DNA of 42,804 nt from positions 156,301,592 to 156,344,395 of the forward strand of contig CM043943.1 of the NCBI GenBank assembly GCA_014529385.2. The letters are read 5' to 3'. A program made the position numbers and the translations under genes. Below, one piece after another: positions 21,007-31,076 of this stretch. Position 1 is the stretch's first letter. Each line of letters starts with the position of its first letter. Under the pieces are notes generated by a model, which saw nothing but the letters and a program-made list of their open reading frames with translations, did not search any database and was not told the origin of the DNA. This stretch comes from Adiantum capillus-veneris. Its lineage: Eukaryota; Streptophyta; Polypodiopsida; Polypodiales; Pteridaceae.

Positions 21007-23565
21007 TTGAGCCCACAAATCATGTCTACCCTAGATTCCGCAGCTTACACAAGCTTGGAGATCCCGACGATAGAGGAATATCCTCCCACAATGGATCTTC
21101 CAAACTTGCAATTGATAAAGACCCATCTTGTTGAGAGAGTTTGGATGATTGGTCATGAGAGTGAAGGACTATATAGATACATTGACGACAATGAGGTCAA
21201 TCTTTATAGGTGCTCAGTTCCATACCTAGAAGAGATAACGGATTACAAGCTCTTATATGTCTACACATACGGAGTCGACTGTCAATGGAGATCTATAGTT
21301 GTCGACAAGTATGGACGAGAATTCAAGACTGGTGATGAACGAGGAGTGTTTCTACCACCAATACAGGAATTTGAGACTGGATCTCAAATGAATCTAGACG
21401 TGCAATCGTATTGGGGCGAGAAAGGATCTGTACAATCTATGGATAGTCAACCCCATTCGTTAAGAACACTACCGTCCTACATGGGAGAGTATGAGACCAA
21501 GTCAGATGTAGTTGCAGTCCCATCAAAGAGACTGTCTCCCAACAAGGCCATCGATTCAAAGGGGCTAGTAGATATTCTATCTACCCCAGTCACCTGTACA
21601 ATAATGTTAGCCGAGTTCCTCAGAATTAGACCAAACATGTGGGCTAATGTTGATAAACGTCTAGAGAAATTTGGTGTAAAAACCCCAATGACTCAAATCG
21701 AGGAGAGAATCAAAGAGCTTGAAATGCCTCAACTAAATACTAGGCCAGTGCCATTAAACAAGGTAGGCGAGTAATACGAGGGAGAAGATGGAAACGCCAC
21801 CCTTCCTGTGGAATTCAATGGTGTAAAAACCATGGCAATCCTTGACAGTGGAGCTGGTGTGGCCATTGCAACCAAAGAGGTTTGGAAAAAATGGAGACAA
21901 CCTGCCTTGATATCCACACGAATGACCCTGCAGCTTGCAGACGGACACAAGGAAAAGCCCCTAGGACTGCTAGAAAAAGTACTTGTTACTTCTTGTGGCA
22001 TTGAATATGAACACACTTTTGCTGTTGTCGACTTTGGCAAGAAGAACAACTATGAAATCATTCTGGGAAGACCATTCATGCGACAATTGAAAATGGTCCA
22101 AGATTGGGGTTATGACCATATATACCTGAGACATATGGAAACCATAACAAAGATAAACTTGAGGGACCATAGCTATAGGGATGTGACGAGAACACCGGTT
22201 GAGGAGTTTGATTCCGCCACAGTAGCAGGATCAGAACCTCCAGCTTGGTTAGGTAAGCCTAAAGAACTGTGGATGTGTGGAGCTTCACAATGTGGTAGCT
22301 TGAAACGTGAGGAATGTATCCTAGAGCGGGTTATAGAGGATATGGACTATATCCCAGAACCATTTCCTGAAGAAGAGTTAAAGCCTTTTGGATGGGAACA
22401 CATCTTGGCTACTCTAGACGTGTGCGCCGTGGAGGATGCTCCCACAACAAATTTTTGTGATGAAAATGGCTATGATGTCATTCCTTATTTTGCAATGAGT
22501 GTAATCCAGGAAAATGAAGAGAACAAGACATCAACAAGCTCTCGAAATAAGGAGGAAACAAAGAAATGTGGAGAATCAAAAGATGAAGAAGACGACGAGT
22601 TCTATGACTCTGTAGAACACTTCGAGCTTCCAGAAGATCAACGACCCTGGAATCAATGTCATCGCTACACGAATAAAGTGCATCAAAAGTGGATTCCAAA
22701 GTCCTCGGTGAAGACACAGCCACCACAAGCATCCTCATACATGGCTCCTAATAAGGAGGCAAAGACTGAGCTGGGAGGAAGACGACCAGAGCAACAAGCT
22801 AACAATGCTCTAATCAATGGGCTAGAAAAGTCCTCCAAGAAACTACCACCCACGAGAAAACAAACAGTAACTTTCCACTACCAGCCAAAAAATCAAGGGA
22901 AAGTACAAGAAGTCAACCTTGCTGCACATAGTAGCGATAGTGATGAATCTTTCGACATCCCCTATCATCAACTCAGGCCATCACTATCACCAACCCCTTC
23001 AACAACAACCATGACAGGTCAAAAGAGCAGGACAACAAGTCAAAGCCAAAAAGCTCGACAAATCTGGATACCAAAAAGCCAGATCGGACAAAAACAGATA
23101 TGGATCAAGAAGACAAAGATCTCTAATGAAAAATCACAAGATCCAACACCAAAACAAAAGCAAGGAAAGCGTGCACGAACGGGTAAGAATATCACAAAAT
23201 TGCAAGCTTTCACAACTCAGGTTTGGGCTCCAAAAAAGTTGATTCAAGCACAAAAAAGTCAAAAATTCATTTGGATTACAAAACAACCACAGTATCAACT
23301 TTCAAAGCCTGAATCCCGTCACCAACCAAGCGTACAAGGGCCGAAGCAAAGACCACTGTCAACTCACACAACAAAAAGGTGGATCCCAAAGAAGTCTCTT
23401 CAAACACAAACAAAACACGGGCAAGTATGGGTTCCCAAACGAGCGTCAGCAACAAAATAGCCAATAATCGCAAAGAAATGGGTCCCAAAGAAGAACAACA
23501 AAACTGCTGTCAGTGCATCGCCGCTTGAATTCTTACAATTCTTCCTACGATTACAGTACAGTTAG
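21007..23565 (+). pseudogene. Z gag-like/aspartic-protease frame with basic W-x-P-K tail
   Basis: The frame opens at 21007 and stays in one frame to TAG at 23563, broken by TAA at 21772-21774 and TAG at 23458-23460. The first 255 residues are an unrecognised, probably gag-like domain. After the first stop comes a retropepsin-like domain: I-L-D-S-G-A-G-V, a hydrophobic strand and I-I-L-G-R-P-F, as in Gypsy proteases. Next is an acidic stretch rich in Glu/Asp, then a long Lys/Gln/Ser-rich tail with seven W-x-x-K repeats (W-I-P-K, W-A-P-K, W-V-P-K), plus an eighth after the second stop. The tail could bind nucleic acid. No CCHC knuckle is seen. Single-base stops may be recent lesions. Confidence 0.75.
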
Positions 23566-25220
23566 AAGAGATCAAGTCACTTCAATCAAGCAACGATACA
23601 GGAGCTTCAAAGACCATTACATTGCTTAGAATAGGAAGTCTCGCCAACAAATGCCAATAAGCAAATTGCTTATACCCACAGCTTGCACAACATAAATCTT
23701 TTCCATGCATTGGCTGTGTATGCATAATAGGGCTACATTACAAGGCCTGCATAGGTACAACTTTTAATTGCCCAAGCACAACACATACCCTTTGCGATAC
23801 CCTGTCGTAAAGGATGACTCCAAATAGGAAGGGGGGAGGCATTCTGAATGCGGACTTAACATTATGACTATTAGAGGGCAATGTTTTGTGAGATGCATTG
23901 AATTATTGCGTTTTATTGTGATAATTTTTTGATGAAATTTAGAGTATATGCTCTCATAGTAGTGTCGCGGAGGAGTATGGGGACAAAATCCATATATGAG
24001 CCCCTAGGGACATGTGTATAGTGTACATAGCATTTAGATTTCTATTTGAATGATTTTTCTTTTGTTGAGTTGTTTTAAGATTTTTTTTGTTTATTATTAA
24101 GAAAAAAATAAAAAAATCCATAATCCACATGAAGAAAAGACTGACGAGAGGCCTGAGCACTACAAAGAAATGAAGGTACAGGAAAACGATGAAACTTCAC
24201 GAAGTATGTCTCAGCAGCCACTACAACAATCGAAGAACTTGTCACAAAGCAGTGTCAACATGCAACCGACAAGTCATACAAGTCAGAGTCGAGTAGCTAC
24301 GCCACAAAATGAGTGAGGTGTTAGTCCCAAAGCTTCAAGTAATATTCTCTGTGGTCTAAGCGTCTTAGCTATTCTAGGTACTGCTCAAGCTGGAAGAGTT
24401 GAGCATATTTACGTTGTGTCGCTCATGCTGGTATAGGTGAGCAAAAGAGTCGAAGTCTAAGTACTTAAGTCTAGTGAAGTGAAGGAGAAGGTCCAAAAGA
24501 CACTCACGTACTAAGCACATTGAGATACGAGTGGAGAAACTTCTACATCGAAAACCCTTCTTGGAAAGGTGGAAGCTATTGAGACATCTTTTGATGTCAC
24601 ATGTGCTACGTTTATTCCTCGAAACACCCATCATCTCCTTCTTTCACATTGCATGCTTTTATTGACAAATTTCTCATATGCATATAGAGTGTCCCATAAT
24701 TGGCACTTGCATCAGGCACTCTTTCCGTGTTTCACCCAAGCACTCACCTTTCATGAACATGTACTTCAAGTTCAACTGCTCAACTCCAATAAGAGCGTAT
24801 ACCAAAGGCATTTTTTTCCCACCGGGTTTTTTCCCTTTGGTCATCCAGGTTTTAGACCCTAATCTAAAGACACCTATCACCACCCTCTTGTACATATTCC
24901 TTCTACATCAACAATAAGGAAATGCTACTCAAATTAATTGACAAATGAATTGGAGCACCAATTTCAGATCATAGCATACTTCTCCTCAATGGCGAGTCGA
25001 AGAATGGCCTACAATTACAAAGCTGCAGACAACACTAACAACATGATTGCACAGGAACAAAGAAGTCCCCAATGAAGAAGAGCACACATAAAAGTAATCA
25101 GAGGATCTCAAAAGATGAATGGTTATGTTGATAGATGTCCGCTCTAATGGATCATAGTTCTTGTTGTGGTTCGACAAAGATACAAGCAGTGCAACAGATG
25201 AAGCCAAAACAACAGCAAAG
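23566..25220 (+). other. Z 3' internal region, mostly non-coding
   Basis: No reverse transcriptase, RNase H, integrase or envelope-like motif was found in any frame. A T-rich block (24040-24120) precedes a short Gln/Ser-rich frame. Near 24810-24850 is a pyrimidine-rich phrase with C-C-A-C-C-G-G-G-T-T-T-T. The region is the usual size of a spacer in large non-autonomous elements. Confidence 0.5.
24170..24316 (+). CDS. Small Gln/Ser-rich open frame in Z
   Basis: A frame of 48 codons from an ATG at 24170, open further upstream to about 24110, with S-M-S-Q-Q-P-L-Q-Q-S and repeated S-Q-S. Composition resembles the basic tail of the main Z frame, so it may be a displaced piece of it. No family is recognised and it may not be expressed. 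Confidence 0.15.
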   Translation: MKVQENDETSRSMSQQPLQQSKNLSQSSVNMQPTSHTSQSRVATPQNE

Positions 25221-25254
25221 TGTTGACCGCTCGGTCAACAACACAACATAACTC
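25221..25254 (+). repeat. 34-bp copy of the Z LTR tip inside Z
   Basis: It matches the first 34 bases of the Z LTR with one mismatch (G to C at the tenth to twelfth base). It ends where the helicase fragment begins. Nine bases, ACAGCAAAG, lie directly before it (25212-25220) and again after the helicase fragment (25629-25637). Confidence 0.8.
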
Positions 25255-25622
25255 CTTACAAAGTTGTCATTGGCTCCAAGATCAGAAAGCCAATCACTCA
25301 ATTCTACAGATTGTAGAAGTTGTTTCTGAGAATCACAAATACTCTGAATTGACAGATTTGCTGGAGCAAGTGATGGATGGAGCTTTCTCTATCCATGATG
25401 ATAAGAGTCAAGTTAAACGACATTGGGTTCTTTTGAATTTAGATCTGGCAATAGATCTATAATGACAGAAACAGATGCTGCAGCTCGGAGAGTGGATGTG
25501 AAAGACATAAAGTTCGTCATCAATTATGATTTTCCTGAATCATGTGAAGACTATGTACATCGGATTGGACGAACAAGACAAGCTATTGCAAAGGCTATAG
25601 TCTAGACTTTCTTTCCAACAAC
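25254..25622 (+). pseudogene. Captured DEAD-box RNA helicase fragment
   Basis: The segment encodes part of the second RecA-like domain of a DDX5/RH20-type helicase. It runs P-Y-K-V-V-I-G-S, then after a frameshift K-A-N-H-S-I, Q-I-V-E-V-V-S-E and L-L-E-Q-V-M-D-G. A deletion removes the V/I-F-x-x-T-K-K-G-C region. It then continues [22 protein letters not shown] and motif VI H-R-I-G-R-T, ending T-F-F. The motif A-A-R-G-L-D has decayed to A-A-R-R-V-D. No introns are seen, which fits capture from an mRNA. It is too short and damaged to be a working helicase. Confidence 0.85.
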
Positions 25623-25680
25623 AAAACGACAGCAAAGACCACATCGCCATCAACAATCACGTCATGTCTGACGACATGAA

Positions 25681-25695
25681 CGCGGAAGGGGGGAA
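25681..25695 (+). other. Polypurine tract of Z
   Basis: GCGGAAGGGGGGAA ends exactly at the 3' LTR start, the expected primer position for plus-strand synthesis. Confidence 0.85.
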
Positions 25696-26639
25696 TGTTG
25701 ACCGCTGGGTCAACAACACAACATAACTCAAGTTTTGTACCAAAGTCTTATCTTTTGCGAGTTATGAAATACTGCGGATTATGGCTATAAACGTCATTTG
25801 TAATGAGTAGTTATTCTAGTTTCAGAAGCCGGGGTGCAATGGCACTTCCAGATTGTAAATACAAAGCTATCTGACCCTTTCAACCCCATTTTTGGTTAAA
25901 CCTAAGGTAGCCTTAGTATATAAGGTACCTAGGTCATTTTGTAAAGAGACTTTTATCATAATCAAGTTTTAGCGCTGCCGTCTACTGTGTGTGAGAGAAA
26001 AAGAGAGTGAGCGTGAGCTTCATCCTCTCGCTACGCCCGGCTCGCTCAACGCATTGGAGATCCGACTGCACCATTGCTGTAGGCTCGAGGAGAGCTACGC
26101 GACAACGCCAAGCATTCCACGCGAGACGAAGCGCACACGCCGACACATCTACGAGCTATTTGTGGCCGTAAGTGTATCAAACGATGTTTGTTTTCTGCGT
26201 GCTAGTAGTCTATAGAATCGTGGCGACATAAGCTACGCATAGGTACTCATAAATTTCAGTTTCGGGCACTTTCAAAATTCTGCTCTGTCATCCTACGCGT
26301 TTTTCGCAGATGGGTTTTGAGTGTAGAAGCTTAGGGACAGGTGTATCCTAGTGAGGGGATGGTGTTCCTTAAGTTTCGTACGAATCTTGCATGATTAGGT
26401 GAGTTACCTTCCGTATGTGTGTATGTGGCTAGGTGGTGTAGTTGAGAGCAGTGAGGTTCTTGATTGTGGTTTAGTTGACCTTCCATAGTGTTGTATGTGT
26501 AGGATGGTCTCAGCCTGACAAGCTAAAGAGATTTCCTCCGTGTGCCTATCGTGTCATCCGTGTCCTCGATTGACATTATGTTGATCTAGGTAGTGTTTGC
26601 ATGCACTTCATGGGTGTGTGAGTAGCTCCCCGTCCAACA
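25696..26639 (+). repeat. 3' LTR of Z (944 bp)
   Basis: Same termini as the 5' LTR, followed by the target duplication ATGGG. About 11 of the 14 differences I counted are transitions. Confidence 0.93.
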
Positions 26640-26644
26640 ATGGG

Positions 26645-27565
26645 GCATAAGTCATCATTGGGTTTGAATAATATCATGTTGTTGGTGGCAACCACTTTCA
26701 TCCTCCAATCCAGCATAATGCCGATCGTGTCGAGGGTCGAATATCTCTCTTAGTTCTTCTTCTTTGCATCTTGTTGGGCATGCCGCGTCCACAATCTCCC
26801 TCGCATCTTCTTGAGTGTGGGCCAAAGCTGGAGCGTGCAAACTCCTCCGGGTGTGGGCCAGAGCTCCTAGAGCTGGAGCGTGCAAACACGGGGCACACGT
26901 CATCAATGGGTTGTGAATTCCCTGGGGCGTCCACTAGGAAATATATACGATAGCACATGCGAACAAAATAAGGGATTTATAATTAGGTATATTTATAGTA
27001 AAATGTATTTACATAAAGGGTCTTTTAATTGAGAAAGTGAAAATTTTCATGCATAAGGTAGTGTTTTTGCAAAAATACATACATAAGGGTACATATAATA
27101 CTTGAAAATATACAGGTAAGCAATTATTTAAATACCTTTTGTTCGCATGTGCTATGTGAAATTTTTACATAGTGGACTCCTCGGAGTGAATTCTTGAGAT
27201 TGAACAAGCTGATCTTTTTTGGGATGTTGTCGCTTGACATCTTACCAGAGATTATAGTATGTGTGGGATGCGTGCAGGCCAACCAAGCCATGGAGACAGA
27301 AGAGAGTAAGAGCATGTCTACTCTTTCATTGTATAGTTAATTATATACAGCTCTGCTCGGCAGTCCCTTCTCTCTTCTGCGAAGCTCTCTTGACAATCCC
27401 ACTGTGTTGTCGACCCCCAGCCAAGTATATTAGGTGTGCAGAATACAAGGCTGCTCTCCAACATTTCGCCGTCGCTTTCCAAGCTTTTGAAACCTATTGA
27501 AACCTTTCCTCACCGGTACGGACCACTTCGAGCAGGTTTCATATGGGTCCTCAGTCTAGATAACA
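26645..27565. other. Y sequence right of Z, with an imperfect duplication
   Basis: The piece 26768-26930 repeats, imperfectly, the sequence that flanks Z (19785-19839 joined to 26645-26670): C-A-T-C-T-T-G-T-T-G-G-G, G-G-G-C-C-A and C-A-T-C-A-x-T-G-G-G-T-T. Within it a 40-base unit with G-C-T-G-G-A-G-C-G-T-G-C-A-A-A-C is doubled (about 26815-26850 and 26855-26890). Between 26940 and 27300 the sequence is A/T-rich with nothing recognised. Confidence 0.45.
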
Positions 27566-27578
27566 TGGTACCAAAAGC
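27566..27578 (+). other. Possible decayed copia primer site and LTR end
   Basis: TGGTACCAAAAGC follows AGATAACA, resembling an LTR end plus primer site. A TATA-like TTATATACA and a CTCTCTTCTGC-type leader lie 200 bases upstream. No gag follows and the LTR start cannot be placed, so this may be an old solo LTR. Confidence 0.3.
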
Positions 27579-27662
27579 ACATGCTCCCAAAAGCTTCACA
27601 CAAAATCAACTCGAGTTTAATGTTGCTTTTGACCTTTCCATGGAGGGGCCGAAATGGCACAG

Positions 27663-27684
27663 GAGAGAGAGAGAGAGAGAGAGA
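27663..27684. repeat. (GA)n microsatellite
   Basis: About eleven GA repeats followed by an A/T-rich run. Confidence 0.9.
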
Positions 27685-27872
27685 AATAAATTAAATTTTT
27701 TTTGGCTTCAGCAACTTTCGTGAAACTAGTCCGCGTCAGCGCGAACTGGTTGCAACATAGAGCGTCGCTGGACAGATCCGAGCACGGTGCTACTCTATAT
27801 TTTTTGTCTTTTTGCATAAATTGGCAAATTGTTAAAACTTTATCACATTTTATTTTTAAAAACGGCTCCAGG

Positions 27873-27948
27873 GCATGTTGGAGAAGCCAAACAGCTACCA
27901 GAAAGGGTCGCGTACCCTTTTTGTGGCTATCCGGCTTCTCCAACATGC
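27873..27948. repeat. 76-bp hairpin (short inverted repeat)
   Basis: GCATGTTGGAGAAGCC at 27873-27888 is the exact reverse complement of 27933-27948. The inner arms (27889-27908 and 27914-27932) pair with a few mismatches, ending in a five-base CGCGT loop. It could be a miniature inverted-repeat element or a small-RNA precursor. Its start, preceded by CCAG, resembles common plant MITE ends. Confidence 0.7.
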
Positions 27949-28025
27949 TCGGGAGACTTTTTTATTTATGTAATTGTGATGAATACGATTTTGAAAAAAT
28001 GTTCTCATCAGTGGAATCAGGATAG

Positions 28026-28028
<3 letters not shown>

Positions 28029-28073
<45 letters not shown>
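28029..28073. repeat. (CT)n microsatellite
   Basis: About 22 CT repeats, followed within ten bases by a G-rich run (28081-28098). The open frames that cross it are products of the repeat. Confidence 0.95.
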
Positions 28074-28078
<5 letters not shown>

Positions 28079-28098
28079 CTTGGGGGGGTGGGGGGCGG

Positions 28099-29149
28099 AC
28101 TAGCTTCAAGCCTTGTGCCGAGAGCCCTAGACAGCTCTTTTGGCAAGACCATGCAACTCTCTTAGTCTAGATGCAATGACCTCCACATATTACCTCACGG
28201 CCTACATGAGACAAAGATTGAGGGTCATGTGGTATTACTGAACGATGAGCACATTGAGGGTCGACCTGAATAGGGGAAGGCCAAACATTGAGGGTGTCGA
28301 AGGACTTGACGACAGAACATAGTTGTGACCAGAGAGAGAACAATACCAGGAAATTTTCCATTTAACCTTCTGTGCAGGCACAAAGGAGCCGCAACCTTCA
28401 GTAGAAATCAATATTAAATTGAAGGACTTGGTGACATAATTAGATCCTTTTATCCTCGAGTGTAGGAGGGGATATGAGCGCTTGTGGATGATGCCTAGAA
28501 ACAAACAAGAAAGACACATGCAGTAAGGCACAGGGGCTAGAAGAAGAAGAAAGAAGGGGTCTGGGGGGGGCATATTCGTTACAAATGATTTGTTGAGCTA
28601 GTCTGATAGATAGTACAAGCCACATGATGTGCCAGACTCATATCGAGCACGTATGATGGAGTGGCATGGAGAGGTATTGCGCAAAGGATTTGTACCCTTG
28701 TGACTTGTTTTCTTAAGTTCTTGTGTTGTCCCAACTTCCAAGGGGTTGTGTCTTGAGTTTGGAAGTGGAAAAACTCCCATTTTGTCGGGATGTTTGGCCA
28801 CTGGCTGTGTCTGCTTCTCTGTATTCCAATGATGCACTTGTTTCTACTTATGTGCAGCCCTTGCCTCATCCCAGGAAGTGAGACAGAGTGGTAGGATGAG
28901 CAAGACAGACCTATGAGCAGAAACCCTTTTGATAATTGTTACTTATTATGCGCCGATTTGTGTGTGAGACTCTTTTAATTTGTATTTGTGGTGTGCAATA
29001 TATTTTGAATTATTTCTTTGTCATACTCTACGATATCTCTTTTCCCTTATCACTTTTGAAAATATTTGTAGTTCACAAATAACTTTATTGAGGGACTCGC
29101 TCATTTTTATCGTCGCTCAAAAAAACTCGCTCCCCATATTGTAAGACTC
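28099..29149. other. Right end of Y, no recognised gene
   Basis: Short open frames only. The last 60 bases (29090-29149) contain three CGCTC words (ACTCGCTC, GTCGCTC, ACTCGCTC), mirrored by GAGC words in the first 55 bases of Y, as in subterminal transposase-binding repeats. Confidence 0.4.
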
Positions 29150-29157
29150 TTCTCTTT

Positions 29158-29863
29158 CATAGGGATTGGTGATCATGTAAATAATATTCCAATCTAAATT
29201 TTTCTTTTGGTTGCATTGCAATATCAAAGGTTCAACTAAAGAGTATACATCCTTCATGATGTTCAAATTACAAAAGAAGACTTTCTAGTATCATAAGTGA
29301 GTACCTCTCCATGTACAAATTCCTTCATAAACTTACTTCCAACACTAGAGACTCAAGCTTGGTTGGTCATGCTAGGATTTTTTCCCAACTAACAAAAAGT
29401 AAGGTGTATCTTCCCATGATTATTTCTAAGAGAATAACACCACCTCCCACCACACACTTGTCTCATGATTGTGTGTGTGGTATCAGTAGTTTCTAGACTA
29501 TAACATGCATAAATGGGAGTAATAATAACTACTCACAAACAAATAGTCCTATGAAGTACACACTAAATTTTGTTTTTGTCTATGTTTAAAAGGAGAGGAA
29601 TACTGCAAAAGAGGAATAACGTGAAATAGAGAGGGGTATTTTGCAACCCTTGCACACTTATCTTGAACCCCTGTAAAAATGAAACTCTTTGATTCCTTAG
29701 CTCTTTGAAGCTTGCATTGACAATATAGTCCTTGTAAATCCTACTAATATAAGTTTAAACATGACGTCATTCTTTGTTGCACAAAATCACTTAACATAGC
29801 ATTTTTCAAAATTTTAAGATCACACAACCACTTATTTGATTACTTCTAAAATAGTAATATGAA
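29158..29863 (-). mobile_element. X-family 5' end, displaced from copy 4
   Basis: It matches 13490-14183 almost throughout, including the doubled G-T-G-T-G-T-G-T-G-G-T-A-T word, and is non-coding. It is the missing head of copy 4, pushed away by insertion Y. Similarity to copy 3 ends near 29863, which probably marks the X 5' terminus. Confidence 0.7.
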
Positions 29864-30986
29864 TTCTTGGTACTAGATGATTGTTTAACAATACAAAAAA
29901 TGCACCTTGCATGCTAAAACACCCAAGTGTAAGGACTAGATGGTTCTTATCATGTTTGAATTTTGCATTAATTAGCAAGTGCAAGGATTTGAACCCATTT
30001 TTTAGATTCATAATCAACGACCTTCAGGATCTTACCTACTACATGGGAATCATTTTTTGTATGATTGCAAACTAAATCAAAGAAGCCAGGCTTTGGAATA
30101 TTCATCAACAATAACCTTTGCATCTACAAAAGGTTGAGAGCCATAAACATCTAGACATAGGGTTTCTGGACGTTGTTGCACTACAATTGTTCTTGACAAA
30201 TCATCACTAATATATATAAAATAAAGACTCATTCATACATGATCTTAGTCATACATCGGTAGACCAAAATCTCAATAATCGACATTTGGATTGAACTTAA
30301 AACTGCTTCATGAGGCATCTGGTAAATAGAGTCAGATAATCTATTACTTTGATAAGTGGCATACAACTTCTTTATGTTATATTTATCTGGGTTATGCTTG
30401 TTGACTTGTCAAAGAATGATGTTTGACTTGGTTATGACCAAATAAAATAGAGACATATCTAAGAGTTGGATACTCCTTCATATGACTTCAAACTTCAAAA
30501 CAATGCACAAGCTCACATATGCTTACAAGCTAGCAAGGAATGCACTCATGTTGTCGAGGACAACTTGTATTTCACCCATGAATAAATATCTTAGGTTGAG
30601 TCGTGCCCGAGTGAGCTAACCAAAAAACTTATAGGCTATCACTCAATTACTTCCGTTGGAAGGCTTATCGATAGCACACTAAAAATTCGCAATGATTGAA
30701 TGAAGAGTGACATAGTATCCTTGGCAAAGTTTACCTTAGTGGTTCACATGCACTACCAAAGGGAGGGATTTGAATTGTAAGATGCCTTCCTCTTTAACGT
30801 GTATGTTTTTGGTGGAAAATAAAGGGATTTCATGTAGGTGCCCTCCTCTCTAGATTGTATTATCTCTCTAGGACCTCTATCTCTCTCAGGTTTTGGCTAT
30901 GGGCTCATTCGGTAATTGCATGCTTTGTCTTCCTCCTTGCCTCTAGGCTTGCCTACCTCACCTATGGCATCAACCTCTTTGTGCTT
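29864..30986. other. No recognisable gene or element
   Basis: A/T-rich sequence with short open frames. A stretch near 30600-30780 has a mildly coding-like plus frame, but contains stops and matches no family I know. Confidence 0.35.
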
Positions 30987-31076
30987 GCATAATCATGCAA
31001 ACTATCCATGTCATTGTCCTTGCTTCCTCTTGCATCATCATGCCCACTAGCCATGTCATTGTCCTTGCTTCCTCTT
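30987..31076. repeat. 45-bp tandem duplication
   Basis: Two adjacent 45-base copies (30987-31031 and 31032-31076) with five or so differences, sharing C-C-A-T-G-T-C-A-T-T-G-T-C-C-T-T-G-C. They create a short frame with a repeated H-V-I-V-L-A-S-S-C, which I regard as incidental. Confidence 0.85.

Larger units (their letters stand above)
19840..26639 (+). mobile_element. Non-autonomous Gypsy-like LTR retrotransposon Z
   Basis: A complete 6.8-kb insertion: 5' LTR, Gypsy-type primer site, internal region of 4.9 kb, polypurine tract and 3' LTR. The 5-bp target duplication ATGGG occurs at 19835-19839 and 26640-26644. The internal region encodes one gag-like/protease frame but no recognisable reverse transcriptase, RNase H or integrase, so it would need enzymes from an autonomous relative. 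The LTRs differ by about 14 substitutions plus one 13-bp indel by eye, roughly 1.5%, so insertion is fairly recent. Confidence 0.9.
18315..29149. mobile_element. Insertion Y splitting an X copy (probable DNA transposon)
   Basis: The X sequence stops after TTCTCTTT at 18307-18314 and resumes as CATAGGGATT at 29158. A second TTCTCTTT lies at 29150-29157. The uninterrupted copy 3 (13478-13500) shows the two halves belong together. The inserted 10,835 bp starts GAGGCTTTCC and ends, reverse-complemented, with GAGTCTTACA, a weak terminal inverted repeat. Repeated GAGC words lie just inside both ends. Without the nested element Z it is about 4.0 kb. The 8-bp duplication and GAG ends suggest a hAT- or Mutator-like element, but this is not proven. 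Confidence 0.6.

Noticed and set aside
25254-25622. A functional small helicase
   Set aside because: It lacks the first RecA domain, has a frameshift and an internal deletion, and motif V is damaged.
27702-28170. Overlapping open frames of 107-113 codons
   Set aside because: They run through the hairpin and the CT microsatellite and share no family features.
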